Positions 50,605-61,968 of a DNA stretch of 64,000 nt are shown one piece after another. A program made the position numbers and the translations under genes. Source of the stretch: Klebsiella sp. RIT-PI-d (GTDB taxonomy: Bacteria; Pseudomonadota; Gammaproteobacteria; Enterobacterales; Enterobacteriaceae); the NCBI RefSeq assembly GCF_001187865.1, contig NZ_LGIT01000009.1, positions 496,001 to 560,000 on the forward strand, read 5' to 3'. Each line of letters starts with the position of its first letter. Position 1 is the stretch's first letter. The notes under the pieces were generated by a model that was given only the letters and a program-made list of their open reading frames with translations, made no database searches and was not told where the DNA came from.

Positions 50605-52146
50605 ATGACACAACGCACAACCGGTAAATGGCTTATTGCGGCTGGCATCGCCTCCGCACTGGCGACAACGCCTGCATTCGCGGCAAAAGATGTCGTCGTG
50701 GCAGTGGGATCGAACTTTACTACCCTTGATCCGTATGATGCCAATGACACCTTGTCACAGGCGGTGGCCAAGTCATTTTATCAGGGACTGTTTGGTCTTG
50801 ATAAGGACATGAAGCTGCAAAATGTGCTGGCAGAAAGCTACAGCATTTCCGACGATAATCTTGTGTACACGGTTAAATTACGTCAGGGCATAACGTTCCA
50901 GGACGGCACCGCGTTTGATGCGTTGGCAGTAAAAGCCAACCTTGATCGTGCCAGTAATCCGGAAAATCATCTCAAGCGTTTTAACCTGTATAAAAATATT
51001 GATAAAACGGACGTGGTGGACTCGTCTACGGTAAAAATCACCCTCAAACAGCCGTTCTCCGCTTTTATTAACGTCCTGGCGCACCCGGCAACGGCGATGA
51101 TTTCACCAGCGGCGCTGCAAAAATACGGTAAAGAGATTGGTTTCCATCCGGTGGGCACCGGCCCGTATCAGCTGGAAACCTGGAATCAGACCGATTTTGT
51201 GAAGGTGAAAAAATATCCTGACTACTGGCAAAAAGGGTTGCCGAAGCTCGATACCATCACCTGGCGTCCGGTGGTCGATAATAATACCCGCGCGGCGATG
51301 TTACAGACCGGTGAAGCGCAGTTTGCATTCCCTATCCCTTATGAGCAGGCCCCGCTGCTGGCGAAAAACAGCAAGCTGGAGCTGGTTGCCAGCCCGTCGA
51401 TTATGCAGCGTTATATCAGTATGAACGTCACGCAAAAACCGTTTGATAATCCGAAAGTGCGTGAAGCCATCAACTATGCCATTAACCGCCAGGCGCTGGT
51501 CAAGGTAGCCTTTGCCGGTTACGCGACGCCCGCAACCGGTGTCGTACCGCCGTCTATCGCCAATGCCCAAAGCTATCAGCCGTGGGCCTACGACCCGGCC
51601 AAAGCCCGTCAGCTGCTGAAAGAGGCAGGCTATCCGAACGGTTTTAGCACCACGCTCTGGTCGTCGCATAATCACAGTACGGCACAGAAGGTGCTGCAAT
51701 TTACGCAACAGCAACTGGCGCAGGTTGGGATCAAAGTCCAGGTTACGGCGATGGATGCCGGACAGCGTGCGGCAGAAGTGGAAGGTAAAGGGCAGAAGGA
51801 AAGCGGCGTGCGGATGTTCTATACCGGCTGGTCGGCCTCTACCGGAGAAGCTGACTGGGCGCTATCGCCGCTGTTTGCCACCCAGAACTGGCCGCCTGCG
51901 CTGTTTAATACCGCGTTTTACAGTAATCAACAGGTTGATAAGGATCTCACCGATGCGCTGAAAACCACGGCAGCGGAAGAGAAAACCCGCCTGTACAAAG
52001 ATGCCCAGGACACGATCTGGAAAGAGTCACCGTGGGTGCCGCTGGTGGTTGAAAAACTGGTTTCTGCCCATAGTAAAACGCTGAGCGGATTTTACATTAT
52101 GCCGGATACCGGTTTTAGTTTTGAAAACGCCGACCTGAAGCCGTGA
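50605..52146 (+). CDS. gsiB: Glutathione-binding periplasmic protein GsiB
   Basis: A 513-residue family-5 solute-binding protein with a signal peptide (residues 1-27, ending PAFA) before [19 protein letters not shown]. It captures glutathione in the periplasm and passes it to GsiCD. CAGGAGAA precedes the start. Length is one residue more than in E. coli. Confidence 0.96.
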   Translation: MTQRTTGKWLIAAGIASALATTPAFAAKDVVVAVGSNFTTLDPYDANDTLSQAVAKSFYQGLFGLDKDMKLQNVLAESYSISDDNLVYTVKLRQGITFQDGTAFDALAVKANLDRASNPENHLKRFNLYKNIDKTDVVDSSTVKITLKQPFSAFINVLAHPATAMISPAALQKYGKEIGFHPVGTGPYQLETWNQTDFVKVKKYPDYWQKGLPKLDTITWRPVVDNNTRAAMLQTGEAQFAFPIPYEQAPLLAKNSKLELVASPSIMQRYISMNVTQKPFDNPKVREAINYAINRQALVKVAFAGYATPATGVVPPSIANAQSYQPWAYDPAKARQLLKEAGYPNGFSTTLWSSHNHSTAQKVLQFTQQQLAQVGIKVQVTAMDAGQRAAEVEGKGQKESGVRMFYTGWSASTGEADWALSPLFATQNWPPALFNTAFYSNQQVDKDLTDALKTTAAEEKTRLYKDAQDTIWKESPWVPLVVEKLVSAHSKTLSGFYIMPDTGFSFENADLKP

Positions 52147-52212
52147 GGACAGGCGCTTTTGCCCCCAGGGACTGGGGGCTGATATCGGCCAGTATGAAGG
52201 TGGCGTTAACCC

Positions 52213-53133
52213 ATGCTTAATTATTTCCTCAAACGCCTGTTAGGGCTGATCCCGACGCTGCTGATTGTTGCAGTGCTGGTGTTTTTATTTGTGCATCTGC
52301 TGCCCGGCGATCCGGCGCGGCTGATCGCCGGACCGGAAGCGGATGCCCAGGTCATTGATATGGTACGCCAGCAGCTGGGGCTTGATCGGCCGCTGCATGT
52401 ACAGTTCTGGCATTATATGACCAGCGTGGTACAGGGCGATTTCGGCCAATCCATGGTTTCCCGCCGCCCGGTTTCAGAGGAGATTGCCAGTCGCTTTATG
52501 CCCACGCTGTGGCTGACGTTAGCCAGCATGGCATGGGCCGTATTGTTTGGTCTGGCTGCCGGGATCGTGGCCGCTGTATGGCGCAATCGCTGGCCGGATC
52601 GTCTGGGCATGACGCTGGCGGTCACCGGTATTTCCTTTCCGGCATTCGCGCTGGGAATGCTGTTGATGCAGGTCTTTTCCGTCGAGCTTGGCTGGTTGCC
52701 TACGGTAGGTGCGGACAGCTGGCAACATTACATTCTGCCTTCAGTCACGCTTGGTGCAGCGGTCGCTGCGGTAATGGCTCGCTTTACCCGCGCGTCGTTT
52801 GTGGACGTGCTTAATGAAGATTACATGCGTACGGCTCGGGCGAAAGGGGTCAGTGAAACCTGGGTGGTGCTCAAGCACGGCCTGCGTAATGCAATGATCC
52901 CGGTGGTGACGATGATGGGCCTGCAATTTGGTTTCCTGCTCGGCGGCTCTATCGTGGTGGAAAAAGTGTTCAACTGGCCGGGACTGGGCCGATTGCTGAT
53001 TGATTCTGTGGAAATGCGTGACTATCCGGTGATCCAGGCGGAAGTGCTGTTATTTTCTCTGGAATTTATTCTCATTAATTTAATGGTGGATCTGCTGTAT
53101 GCCGCAATCAACCCTGCTATCAGGTATAAATAA
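52213..53133 (+). CDS. gsiC: Glutathione importer permease GsiC
   Basis: A 306-residue DppB-type permease with six membrane helices and the importer motif ([20 protein letters not shown]) for ATPase docking. It follows gsiB by 66 bases and directly abuts gsiD. Confidence 0.96.
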   Translation: MLNYFLKRLLGLIPTLLIVAVLVFLFVHLLPGDPARLIAGPEADAQVIDMVRQQLGLDRPLHVQFWHYMTSVVQGDFGQSMVSRRPVSEEIASRFMPTLWLTLASMAWAVLFGLAAGIVAAVWRNRWPDRLGMTLAVTGISFPAFALGMLLMQVFSVELGWLPTVGADSWQHYILPSVTLGAAVAAVMARFTRASFVDVLNEDYMRTARAKGVSETWVVLKHGLRNAMIPVVTMMGLQFGFLLGGSIVVEKVFNWPGLGRLLIDSVEMRDYPVIQAEVLLFSLEFILINLMVDLLYAAINPAIRYK

Positions 53134-54045
53134 GTGCGACTGTTAAACTGGCGGCGTCAGGCTATTCTTGACGCTATGCCCGGCGTCAGGCCCGACAGAA
53201 TACGGACGCCGTGGCATGAATTCTGGCGTCGATTCCGGCGGCAGCCTGTGGCGCTCGTCGCCGCTGTCTTTGTTCTGCTGCTGATTGTTGTGGCGATTAT
53301 TGCGCCGTGGATTGCACCCTTCGACGCCGAAAATTACTTTGATTACGACCGGCTGAATGCCGGGCCTTCCGCTCTGCACTGGTTTGGTGTCGATGCGCTG
53401 GGCCGCGATATTTTTAGTCGCGTACTGGTCGGGGCGCAGATTTCACTAACGGCAGGCGTTTTTGCCGTATTAATAGGCGCGCTGATTGGCACCGTGCTGG
53501 GACTGCTCGCCGGCTATTATGAAGGCTGGTGGGATCGCATCATCATGCGTATCTGTGACGTGCTGTTTGCTTTCCCCGGTATTCTGCTGGCAATTGCGGT
53601 GGTGGCAGTGATGGGCAGCGGCATGGCAAATGTGATCATCGCGGTGGCGATTTTCTCGGTTCCGGCTTTCGCCCGACTGGTGCGGGGTAATACCCTGGTA
53701 CTTAAACATCAGACGTTTATCGAATCCGCTCGCAGCATCGGGGCCAGCGATATGACGATTTTGTTCAGCCATATATTGCCGGGCACGGTATCGTCGATTG
53801 TGGTCTATTTTACCATGCGTATTGGTACATCCATTATCTCTGCCGCCAGCCTGTCGTTCCTCGGCCTGGGCGCGCAGCCGCCGACGCCAGAGTGGGGCGC
53901 CATGCTTAACGAGGCTCGCGCTGATATGGTCATGGCACCGCACGTGGCGCTGTTCCCGGCCCTGGCCATTTTTCTGACGGTGCTGGCGTTTAATCTTTTA
54001 GGCGATGGATTACGAGACGCGCTCGATCCGAAACTTAAAGGGTAA
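53134..54045 (+). CDS. gsiD: Glutathione importer permease GsiD
   Basis: A 303-residue DppC-type permease. The cytoplasmic N-terminus ([17 protein letters not shown]) precedes six membrane helices, and the EAA-type loop is [22 protein letters not shown]. It starts with GTG directly after the gsiC stop, so it probably depends on coupling. It is last in the operon. Confidence 0.95.
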   Translation: MRLLNWRRQAILDAMPGVRPDRIRTPWHEFWRRFRRQPVALVAAVFVLLLIVVAIIAPWIAPFDAENYFDYDRLNAGPSALHWFGVDALGRDIFSRVLVGAQISLTAGVFAVLIGALIGTVLGLLAGYYEGWWDRIIMRICDVLFAFPGILLAIAVVAVMGSGMANVIIAVAIFSVPAFARLVRGNTLVLKHQTFIESARSIGASDMTILFSHILPGTVSSIVVYFTMRIGTSIISAASLSFLGLGAQPPTPEWGAMLNEARADMVMAPHVALFPALAIFLTVLAFNLLGDGLRDALDPKLKG

Positions 54046-54046
54046 T

Positions 54047-54080
54047 AAAAAGGGGGCAATGACGATATTGCCCCCTTTTT
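54047..54080 (+). terminator. Strong terminator after gsiD
   Basis: AAAAAGGGGGCAAT and its perfect complement flank a GACGAT loop and end in TTTTT. The symmetry also gives a T-run on the minus strand, so it serves the convergent SMI1/KNR4 gene too. Confidence 0.95.
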
Positions 54081-54103
54081 CAGGCGTACAGTGAGTACTA
54101 AAA

Positions 54104-55078
54104 CTACGCCTGGAGAATGGCAGAGATGTGTGCCAGGAGTGCTGCTCTGGCCTGCTCCGTTAATGCCAGCGCGCCGTTGCGCTCCACAATCATTCCCTGC
54201 CCGATACGCGCCACCAGCCAGTCCTCAATAAATCCGGGTGCATAGCCACCGGTGCTGAACTGCCCGCCAAAAGCAATCATGCTCTCATATGCCTTCAGAT
54301 ACTCTGCCTGCGTCACCTGCGGATGCGCATTTGAATACAGCCAGAACTGGATATCGTACAGTAAGTAAGACCGTGTATCGGCGTGAAGCGCCAGGAAGCC
54401 TTTTTCTTCAATAATCTGCCGGGCAATTTCACGAATGACCTGTTCTATATTTAGCGCGTCGTCCACCTGGTGGCACAACGTTGTCAGGATGTCAGAAAAC
54501 GCGCCGTGCTTCGCCATCTCCAGATCGGCCAGTTTATCTTCGGCTGAAGTGTCATAAACCTCGTCGTTCACCAGCCCGCAAATAAAACCTTCGAAGTCAT
54601 CGGCCAGAGGCGTAATTCGGTAATCATCTTCCTGATCGATATGGACGACGGCAGGCTCACCTTCGGGACCGCACGCGCGGTAGTCGGGAAAAACCATATC
54701 GTGACCGGCTGAAGGACAGTTGCAAATAGCAATGCCGATATCCGGATATCCCCACTCTTCTATCCAGAAGCGGCTGCCGAAATCGCCGCCCAGTGAGTAT
54801 GCTTTCTCACGTCCAATGCCCATGATGCCGGCAATCGCAATATGATCGTCTGCCCAACTTGTTGCTTCTGCGGTGGGGAAGTTGAGGTTGCGGGGAATAC
54901 CGCCATTTTGCTGCTGCATCAGCCAGCGATAGGAGGCCGGTAAGCGATAGCCCAGCATCTGTTCCAGCTCGTGGATAAGCGTTTCGTCAGGGGATGCGCT
55001 GATATATTGTTTGCGTGCGTAATCGCTGTCTTCCCAGAATTGGGTCAGATCGACATTATGGAAAGGATTAACGGTCAT
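54104..55078 (-). CDS. SMI1/KNR4 (SUKH) family protein
   Basis: A 324-residue soluble protein. Residues about 25-170 match the SMI1/KNR4 (SUKH) pattern: LIHELEQMLGYRLPASYRWLMQQQNGG, a later GDFGSRFWIEEWGYPDIGIAI and GHDMVFPDYR. The C-terminal half (about 185-324) is helical and not recognised by me. SUKH proteins are common immunity proteins to polymorphic toxins, but also act in other roles. No toxin gene lies beside it. The start is at MTVNPFHN, with AAAGGAAA upstream; a longer in-frame start is less likely. It stands alone between gsiD and rimO. Confidence 0.82.
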   Translation of the reverse strand: MTVNPFHNVDLTQFWEDSDYARKQYISASPDETLIHELEQMLGYRLPASYRWLMQQQNGGIPRNLNFPTAEATSWADDHIAIAGIMGIGREKAYSLGGDFGSRFWIEEWGYPDIGIAICNCPSAGHDMVFPDYRACGPEGEPAVVHIDQEDDYRITPLADDFEGFICGLVNDEVYDTSAEDKLADLEMAKHGAFSDILTTLCHQVDDALNIEQVIREIARQIIEEKGFLALHADTRSYLLYDIQFWLYSNAHPQVTQAEYLKAYESMIAFGGQFSTGGYAPGFIEDWLVARIGQGMIVERNGALALTEQARAALLAHISAILQA

Positions 55079-55165
55079 AAAGCATTTCCTTTTACTGAGA
55101 GCAAGAAAATACTTTAGCATTGAATGGGGTAGGGAAAGTGCGCCGTCCGCAGACGGCGCGCTAAA

Positions 55166-56479
55166 TTATACCCGGCTTCCCCACAGGTCATACTCGTCGG
55201 CGTTATCAACTTTAACACGCACCACGTCACCCGGTTTTACCGCCGTTTCACCGTTCAGGTAAACCGCACCGTCTATTTCCGGAGCATCGGCCATGCTGCG
55301 GCCTATTGCGCCTTCTTCATCTACTTCATCAATAATGACCAGAATTTCACGGCCCACTTTCTCCTGCAGACGGCTGGCGGAAATCTGTTGCTGCAGCTGC
55401 ATAAAGCGGTTCCAGCGTTCTTCTTTTACCTCTTCCGGCACCTGATCCGGCAGCTCGTTGGCTCCCGCACCTTCAACCGGGCTGTATTTAAAGCAGCCAA
55501 CGCGATCCAGGCGTGCCTCTTGCAGGAAATCCAGCAGCATCTGGAAATCGTCTTCCGTTTCGCCAGGGAATCCGACAATAAAAGTTGAGCGCAGCGTCAG
55601 TTCCGGGCAAATCTCACGCCACTGTTTAATGCGCGCCAGCTGGCGGTCAACGGAGCCAGGACGCTTCATCAGCTTAAGAATACGCGGGCTGGCATGTTGC
55701 AGCGGGATGTCGAGGTAGGGCAGAATTTTGCCTTCCGCCATCAGCGGGATCACGTCATCCACGTGCGGGTAAGGATAGACATAGTGCAGACGCGTCCAGA
55801 TCCCAAGCTTTGACAGCTGCTCGCACAGGCTAACCATGCTGGTTTTAACCGGTTCGCCGTTATGGAATCCGGTCCGGTGTTTAACATCTACGCCGTAAGC
55901 TGACGTGTCCTGAGAAATAACCAGGATCTCTTTAACCCCGGCATCCACCAGACGTTTTGCCTCGCTCAGCACCTCGCCTACCGGACGGCTGACTAAATCA
56001 CCGCGCATGGACGGAATAATGCAAAACGTACAGCGATGGTTACAGCCTTCAGAAATCTTCAGGTAGGCGTAATGGCGCGGCGTCAGCTTCACGCCCTGTT
56101 CCGGGACCAGGCTCAGGAACGGATTGTGCTTTGGCTTTGGCACATAGGTGTGTACGTGTTCCAGCACCTGCTCGTAGCTATGCGGCCCGGTAATTTCGAG
56201 GACTTTAGGATGCACTTCACGAATTTGATCGACTTTGGCACCGAGGCAGCCGGTCACAATCACCTTGCCATTTTCATTCAGCGCTTCGCCGATCGCTTCC
56301 AGCGATTCCTGAACGGCGCTGTCAATAAAACCACAGGTATTGACGATAACCATGTCGGCATCATCATAACGTGGAACGACATCATAACCTTCGGTGCGCA
56401 GCTCGGTCAGGATGCGTTCTGAATCGACGAGGTTTTTTGGGCAGCCCAGGGAGACAAAGCCAATACGCGGTTGTTGCAT
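55166..56479 (-). CDS. rimO: Ribosomal protein S12 methylthiotransferase RimO
   Basis: A 437-residue radical-SAM enzyme that methylthiolates Asp88 of ribosomal protein S12. The N-terminal UPF0004 domain binds one cluster ([12 protein letters not shown] and [10 protein letters not shown]). The radical-SAM cluster motif is [13 protein letters not shown] (CxxxCxxC), and a TRAM domain is at the C-terminus. Single gene, divergent from bssR. Confidence 0.97.
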   Translation of the reverse strand: MQQPRIGFVSLGCPKNLVDSERILTELRTEGYDVVPRYDDADMVIVNTCGFIDSAVQESLEAIGEALNENGKVIVTGCLGAKVDQIREVHPKVLEITGPHSYEQVLEHVHTYVPKPKHNPFLSLVPEQGVKLTPRHYAYLKISEGCNHRCTFCIIPSMRGDLVSRPVGEVLSEAKRLVDAGVKEILVISQDTSAYGVDVKHRTGFHNGEPVKTSMVSLCEQLSKLGIWTRLHYVYPYPHVDDVIPLMAEGKILPYLDIPLQHASPRILKLMKRPGSVDRQLARIKQWREICPELTLRSTFIVGFPGETEDDFQMLLDFLQEARLDRVGCFKYSPVEGAGANELPDQVPEEVKEERWNRFMQLQQQISASRLQEKVGREILVIIDEVDEEGAIGRSMADAPEIDGAVYLNGETAVKPGDVVRVKVDNADEYDLWGSRV

Positions 56480-56677
56480 GCTAGTACGCTCACAAAATAA
56501 ACAGTAAAAAAACCGGGCGATTTTACACGCCTTTGTCCGCAGTCTCTACTGGAAGTTTTTCAGTCCCGGGCCTTAAAAAAGAATTTGATAGCATCATTTA
56601 TTGACAATGCGCATATTTCTGTACGAAAAATGGTCAGATACTGTCTGGTGCCCGTCGCTGACAGAGGAGAGAAAAGC

Positions 56678-57061
56678 ATGTCATTTGACAGACTTCATCA
56701 CAACCTGCTGAATAAGCTTATTGATGCCCGCATTGATATTGATGCTTATCTGCAACTTCGGAGGGCCAAAGGCTACATGACCGTGCGCGAAAGTAAGCTG
56801 TTACGCGATGGTCTGTTTACGCTTTGTGCCGAACTGCGGCAATGTGCGCCGCAACTCAAAACAAACTGTACGTTACCGGAACGTGAGGCCCTGCGTCATG
56901 CGGGGGAAGCCATTGCGAGGGCCGCGTTATGCCTGATGAGCGGTCATCATGATTGCCCTCAGTATGTGGCGGTTGATACCCACAAGCTGGCAAGTTGTCT
57001 TGCTACCTTAACCCACGCTATTCACTGCCTGCGCAGCGCAGCCTCTCTGGAACAGGCTTGA
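56678..57061 (+). CDS. bssR: Biofilm regulator BssR
   Basis: A 127-residue cytoplasmic protein (YliH) matching E. coli BssR over its whole length. It contains LLNKLIDARIDIDAYLQLRRAKGYM and the near-identical ALCLMSGHHDCPQ. It affects biofilm formation through indole and catabolite signals in E. coli; the mechanism is unclear. The start is chosen for AGAGGAGAG upstream and equal length to E. coli; the longer upstream ORF is not conserved. Confidence 0.94.
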   Translation: MSFDRLHHNLLNKLIDARIDIDAYLQLRRAKGYMTVRESKLLRDGLFTLCAELRQCAPQLKTNCTLPEREALRHAGEAIARAALCLMSGHHDCPQYVAVDTHKLASCLATLTHAIHCLRSAASLEQA

Positions 57062-57167
57062 TCGTTGGGGGAGGCAGCTCCCCCTGTTAGTTAAGTTTTT
57101 GTAAACCCTGCCGCATCGCCGGGTGGGCTGGCTAAGCTTATGGAATAACGCCCATAAGGAGCCTGCC

Positions 57168-58280
57168 ATGCGACGACTTGCTACCCTCTCCATTGTCAGT
57201 TCACTGTTATTTATTTCTCCGCTGAATGCACAATCGTTGAACGTAGAAGTTCTGCAAAATAAGCTCGACCACCCGTGGTCAATGGCCTTTTTGCCGGATA
57301 ATAGCGGTATGTTGATCACCCAAAAAGGTGGGCAGCTTCTGCACTGGCAGCAGGGCAAAGGGCTCTCCGATCCCATTACCGGGGTACCCCGCGTATGGGC
57401 TAACGGACAGGGCGGATTGCTGGATGTGGTGCTGGCACCTGATTTTGCTAAGTCCCGCCGCGTCTGGCTAAGCTATGCGGAAGCCGGAGACGACGGTAAG
57501 GCGGGAACGGTGGTTGGCTACGGCCGTCTGAATAATGAGTTGACCCGGCTTGAGAATTTCCAGGTCGTTTTCCGCCAGATGCCAAAACTCTCGACCGGTA
57601 ATCACTTTGGTGGACGACTGGTGTTTGACGGCAAAGGTTATCTTTATATCGGACTGGGCGAAAACAACCAGCGCCCCACGGCCCAGGATCTCGACAAGCT
57701 ACAGGGTAAAGTGGTTCGCCTGACCGATCAGGGAAAAATTCCGGATGATAATCCTTTTGTTCATCAGGCGGGGGCCAGAGCAGAAATCTGGTCATACGGC
57801 ATCCGTAACCCGCAGGGAATGGCGATGAATCCATGGAGTAATACGCTGTGGCTTAATGAGCACGGCCCGCGTGGCGGCGATGAGATCAATATTCCTGAAA
57901 AAGGCAAAAATTACGGCTGGCCGCTGGCGACATGGGGCATTAACTACAGCGGGTTAGCTATTCCGGAGGCGAAAGGTGAAATCGTGGAAGGGACTGAACA
58001 GCCGGTCTATTTCTGGAAAAAATCACCCGCGATAAGCGGAATGGCGTTCTATAACGCAGAGACTTTCCCGCAGTGGAAAAATAAAGTATTTATCGGTGCG
58101 CTTAAAGATCAGGATGTGATCGTTATGAGCGTCAACGGTAATAAAGTGACGGAGGACGGGCGTATTCTCGGGGATAAAAAGCAGCGTATCCGCGACGTAC
58201 GTGTGGGACCGGATGGCTATCTGTACGTGCTGACTGATGAGTCAGAAGGTCAACTGCTTAAAGTCAGCCCCGCCGGTTAA
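57168..58280 (+). CDS. yliI: PQQ-dependent aldose sugar dehydrogenase YliI
   Basis: A 370-residue periplasmic soluble aldose dehydrogenase with a six-bladed beta-propeller of the GSDH/Sndh family. The signal peptide is MRRLATLSIVSSLLFISPLNA. The catalytic base region is NHFGGRLVFDGKGYLYIGLGENN, and the PQQ/Ca region includes NEHGPRGGDEIN. E. coli makes this enzyme but not PQQ. AAGGAG precedes the start. Confidence 0.94.
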   Translation: MRRLATLSIVSSLLFISPLNAQSLNVEVLQNKLDHPWSMAFLPDNSGMLITQKGGQLLHWQQGKGLSDPITGVPRVWANGQGGLLDVVLAPDFAKSRRVWLSYAEAGDDGKAGTVVGYGRLNNELTRLENFQVVFRQMPKLSTGNHFGGRLVFDGKGYLYIGLGENNQRPTAQDLDKLQGKVVRLTDQGKIPDDNPFVHQAGARAEIWSYGIRNPQGMAMNPWSNTLWLNEHGPRGGDEINIPEKGKNYGWPLATWGINYSGLAIPEAKGEIVEGTEQPVYFWKKSPAISGMAFYNAETFPQWKNKVFIGALKDQDVIVMSVNGNKVTEDGRILGDKKQRIRDVRVGPDGYLYVLTDESEGQLLKVSPAG

Positions 58281-58309
58281 CGCCAGGGCTGGCAGACGGT
58301 CAGAAAGCA

Positions 58310-58936
58310 TCAAGTCACCGGGATCATGACGACGTTACGCCAGGCAGGGCGTTCGCAGAGCTGCTGATACCAGCGCTGCAGATGGGGATAAGACGGCCAC
58401 GCGTCGACACTATTAAACAGGTTGTAGACGAACGGACTGACGGCGATATCGCCGAGGCCAAACTGTTTACCTGAAAGCCACGGCTGGCTGGACAATGCGT
58501 CATCCAGCAGTGCGAAAAGCGTTTCGCAGTTTTTGATGCCCTGTTCAATGGCCTGACGATCGCGCTGTTCCGGCGGCGTTCTGACCAGTCCCATCAGGAT
58601 CACCCGGTGTGCCGGGGAGAGGCTGCCGTTGGCCCAGTCCATCCATTTATCGCCCTGCGCACGCTCAGCGGGTGCATCCAGCCACAGGCGGCTCTGACCA
58701 TACTGCGCTGCCAGATAGCGGACAATACTGTTGGACTCCCACAGCGTGAGATCCGTTTCGTCATCGCGCAGCAGCGGCACCAGTCCGGTAGGATTCATCG
58801 CCAGGTAGTCGGCATCGTGATTAATACCATATTCCAGTCCGGCCAGAATCTGTTGATACGGAAGCTCCAGCTCCTCCAGCGTCAGGCGCACTTTTTTAAC
58901 ATTTGTTGAGTTGTTTCTGCCCCATAGCGTAATCAT
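58310..58936 (-). CDS. gstB: Glutathione S-transferase GstB
   Basis: A 208-residue cytoplasmic glutathione transferase (YliJ). Residues 1-80 are the thioredoxin-like domain ([22 protein letters not shown], with [11 protein letters not shown] for glutathione binding), and the rest is the helical domain. In E. coli it acts on bromoacetate-like substrates. Confidence 0.94.
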   Translation of the reverse strand: MITLWGRNNSTNVKKVRLTLEELELPYQQILAGLEYGINHDADYLAMNPTGLVPLLRDDETDLTLWESNSIVRYLAAQYGQSRLWLDAPAERAQGDKWMDWANGSLSPAHRVILMGLVRTPPEQRDRQAIEQGIKNCETLFALLDDALSSQPWLSGKQFGLGDIAVSPFVYNLFNSVDAWPSYPHLQRWYQQLCERPAWRNVVMIPVT

Positions 58937-59180
58937 TGATCTCTGCCTTCCAGTGAGTGTGAATAGAGTCTGTTATGGATGATGTTGAAATAAAGTAAAC
59001 GTTCAGGCAATCAGGATCAAAAAAATTGCACTCGCTTCTGTCGTGCCAGACAATATTGCGTAAGCTTTAAAAATGTTGCCCACTCAGGGTATGCTTGAAT
59101 AAGTTTGTAAGGTTACTCCTCGGCGGGTGTAACAGCATGTTATGTTTGTGTGATTTTAAAAGGACATTTGGGTGGCATTT

Positions 59181-60383
59181 ATGACGCGTTCCGTTTTTAC
59201 TCTTCGCGGCCTTTTGGCTGGATCGACTCTGTTACTTCTCGTTTCACCCGCGCTTCAGGCCGCAGAGCAGCTTCCTACAGCACCGGCTCTGGATGCGCGC
59301 GCGTGGATCCTGATGGATTACGCCAGCGGTAAAGTGCTCGCCGAGAGCCAGGCTGATGAGCAGCTTGATCCGGCCAGCCTGACCAAAATCATGACCAGTT
59401 ATGTGACGGGGCAGGCGTTGAAAGCAGGCAAGATCAAGCTCACTGATATGGTGACGATTGGTAAAGATGCCTGGGCGACCGGCAATCCGGCGCTGCGTGG
59501 CTCATCGCTGATGTTCCTCAAACCTGGCGATCAGGTGTCGGTCGAAGATCTCAACAAGGGCGTTATCATCCAGTCCGGTAACGATGCCAGTATTGCTATT
59601 GCCGATCACGTGGCGGGCAGTCAGGATGCATTTATTGGCCTGATGAATAACTATGCTCAGAAGCTGGGACTAACCAATACCACATTCAGAACCGTGCACG
59701 GTCTGGATGCGCCTGGACAGTTCAGCACCGCGCGCGATATGGCCCTGCTAACCAAAGCCATGATCCATGATGTGCCGGAAGAGTATGCTATTCATAAAGA
59801 GAAAGAATACACCTTCAACAAGATCCGCCAGCCGAACCGTAACCGCCTGTTGTGGAGCACCAGCCTTAATGCCGACGGGGTAAAAACCGGGACGACGGCC
59901 GGTGCCGGTTATAACCTGGTCGCCTCGGCAACTCAGGGCGATATGCGTCTGATTTCAGTGGTGCTTGGCACCAAAACCGACCGCATCCGCTTTAATGAAT
60001 CGGAAAAATTGCTGAGCTGGGGCTTTCGTTTTTATGAAACCGTCACGCCAATAAAGCCAGATGCCACCTTTATCAGTCAGAGAGTCTGGTTCGGTAATAC
60101 CAGTGAAGTTAAGCTGGGCGCAGGTGAGGCCGGTTCGGTGACCATCCCGCGCGGCCAGCTCAAAAATCTTAAAGCCAGCTATAACCTGAACCAGCCGCAG
60201 CTGACGGCTCCGCTGGCAAAAGGACAGGTGGTAGGCACCATTGATTTCCAGCTGAATAACAAAACCATTGAGCAGCGCCCGCTGATCGTCATGGAGGCCG
60301 TGGAAGAGGGCGGGTTCTTCAGCCGGATGTGGGATTTCGTGATGATGAAATTCCACGGCTGGTTCGGCAGCTGGTTTTCGTAA
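59181..60383 (+). CDS. dacC: D-alanyl-D-alanine carboxypeptidase DacC (PBP6)
   Basis: A 400-residue penicillin-binding protein 6 that trims pentapeptides in the periplasm. The signal peptide covers about residues 1-27 (to ALQA). Active-site motifs are SLTK (Ser66, Lys69), SGN and [11 protein letters not shown]-terminal amphipathic helix ([19 protein letters not shown]) anchors it to the inner membrane. The ATG gives the usual length of 400; a GTG at 59172 has a better-spaced AAAAGGA and would add three residues. Confidence 0.96.
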   Translation: MTRSVFTLRGLLAGSTLLLLVSPALQAAEQLPTAPALDARAWILMDYASGKVLAESQADEQLDPASLTKIMTSYVTGQALKAGKIKLTDMVTIGKDAWATGNPALRGSSLMFLKPGDQVSVEDLNKGVIIQSGNDASIAIADHVAGSQDAFIGLMNNYAQKLGLTNTTFRTVHGLDAPGQFSTARDMALLTKAMIHDVPEEYAIHKEKEYTFNKIRQPNRNRLLWSTSLNADGVKTGTTAGAGYNLVASATQGDMRLISVVLGTKTDRIRFNESEKLLSWGFRFYETVTPIKPDATFISQRVWFGNTSEVKLGAGEAGSVTIPRGQLKNLKASYNLNQPQLTAPLAKGQVVGTIDFQLNNKTIEQRPLIVMEAVEEGGFFSRMWDFVMMKFHGWFGSWFS

Positions 60384-60384
60384 C

Positions 60385-61143
60385 TCAGTACAGTAAATCG
60401 ATTGACTGCGCGTTTGCCAGCGCAGTCAGCGCTTCATCCGGTCGACTGTCGCTGACGATAGCATCAAAGCAGCTCAACTCTCCCATGCGCGCCGGACGCA
60501 CTTTGCCAAACTTACTGTGATCCACTACCAGAACATGGTAGCGCGCATGGCGCATAGCCCACTGCTTAACCGGGAGTTCTTCGAGATTAAAGCAGGTCGC
60601 GCCGTGGACCGGATCGACGCCAGCCGCAGAATAAAATGCGATATCCGGGCTCAGGTGAGCCAGCGTATCCTGAAGGGTCAGCGGTTTAAAAATAGCATTG
60701 CTGGCGTGAAATTCACCGCCGCAGAGGATCACCCGACACAGCGGCTTTTCCTGGAGCGCAAGAAAGGTATTAAGCGAGTAACAGACGCCGGTAAACGGGA
60801 TATCGTCGCTTATCGCCTCGATAATCCACGGCGTGGTAGTACCACAGTCAAAAAAGGCCATTTGATGTGTTTTAAGCAGGCTGGCGGCCAGACGGGCAGC
60901 TTTACGCTTTTCCTCCACCAGCCGCATTTTTTGATCGCTGAGCAGATAATGACTGGCCCCGCGGGGTTCGAGCACCACATAGCCGCCTAGCAGTACCACC
61001 GGTCCATCGTGACTGTTTAGATCGCGACGGACCGTCATCTCCGACACGCCGAGCAGGGCCGCTGCCTCTTTCAGGTGCAGCTTATCGCTGCGTTTCAGCG
61101 CATGGATCAGTTTACCAATCCGTTCGTCGCGTCGCATTTCCAT
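60385..61143 (-). CDS. deoR: Deoxyribonucleoside regulator DeoR
   Basis: A 252-residue DeoR-family repressor. The N-terminal helix-turn-helix (LHLKEAAALLGVSEMTVRRDL) is followed by the sugar-phosphate-binding domain with FDCGTTTPWIIEAI. It represses deoCABD and nupG in E. coli and is released by deoxyribose 5-phosphate. The start is at MEMRRDERIGK; an ATG 11 codons earlier is not conserved. Convergent with dacC, with one base between them. Confidence 0.95.
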   Translation of the reverse strand: MEMRRDERIGKLIHALKRSDKLHLKEAAALLGVSEMTVRRDLNSHDGPVVLLGGYVVLEPRGASHYLLSDQKMRLVEEKRKAARLAASLLKTHQMAFFDCGTTTPWIIEAISDDIPFTGVCYSLNTFLALQEKPLCRVILCGGEFHASNAIFKPLTLQDTLAHLSPDIAFYSAAGVDPVHGATCFNLEELPVKQWAMRHARYHVLVVDHSKFGKVRPARMGELSCFDAIVSDSRPDEALTALANAQSIDLLY

Positions 61144-61196
61144 ACATCCCCGGCAGGTCTTGTTATAAGCCTGCAATAGTACCTGCCCGCAGGCCG

Positions 61197-61805
61197 CTAG
61201 TCACGCACCCAGCCTTTACGGATCGGCATTGAAAAGCAGAGGCGATATAATTGCTCAAGCGGCGGGTAAATCACCTGCCCGACAAGCGCCCAGAGGATCT
61301 GAGCGGCCAGACAGCCCGTCATTGCCGCCAGCAATCCGCCTAACATATCCAGCGGCCAATGTACGCCAAGGTAAATTCGCGACCAGGCAATCGCGCAGGC
61401 CATGACCAGCAGAACGGCACCGGACCACAGACGATGCCAGAACAGGAACGCCAGCGCGAAAGTGAAGGCAATGGTGCCGTGGTTGCTGGGAAACGCATTA
61501 TTGGCTTTATGCTCAAGAAAGTTGTAGCCAACGCCTGCGGCAAAGGGGCGCTGGTGAGGGAACAGGGTGCCAATAAGCCAGGATATCGTCAGGCTCACGC
61601 CCATGGCGAGGGTGACTTTAATAACCAGTTGACGCTGAGCGCACACCTGTTTGCGCGGCCCCCATAGCCAGAGTGCGATGGCCATCAGCGGGACGATTTT
61701 AATCAGATCGTCGGCGATCATTCGCGCGAGGGGCAGACTCCACTGCGCTGAGTCCGGGGTGGCATTAATAAGGTAAAAAAGGGCATAGTTAATATTTTCC
61801 AGCAT
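61197..61805 (-). CDS. ybjG: Undecaprenyl-diphosphatase YbjG (PAP2 family)
   Basis: A 202-residue inner-membrane PAP2-family phosphatase with about six hydrophobic segments. Catalytic motifs are KANNAFPSNHGT (C2) and SRIYLGVHWPLDMLGG (C3), preceded by PHQRPF (C1). It recycles undecaprenyl diphosphate for cell-wall synthesis. The start is at MLENINY, as in E. coli; upstream in-frame ATGs are possible (up to 61868). The C1 motif has Gln where E. coli has Asp, which is outside the key residues. Confidence 0.92.
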   Translation of the reverse strand: MLENINYALFYLINATPDSAQWSLPLARMIADDLIKIVPLMAIALWLWGPRKQVCAQRQLVIKVTLAMGVSLTISWLIGTLFPHQRPFAAGVGYNFLEHKANNAFPSNHGTIAFTFALAFLFWHRLWSGAVLLVMACAIAWSRIYLGVHWPLDMLGGLLAAMTGCLAAQILWALVGQVIYPPLEQLYRLCFSMPIRKGWVRD

Positions 61806-61968
61806 AGATTCCATACTCATGCATAAAGTGGGTTCCGATCCGGGGCTAACCTTAAAAGGACCGCACAAAACGGTAAAGCAGTTTTGTCTTAATAGTCAGT
61901 TCGTTAATGAATTGTTTAACCAGAAGGGTTCGTTATGTGACAACACGCACTTACCTTATCGCGCCAAT

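Noticed and set aside
61890-61925. PmrA box around CTTAAT and GTTAAT near 61890-61915
   Set aside because: The two half-sites are too far apart for the 11-base period of PmrA repeats; the pair at 61969-61985 fits better.
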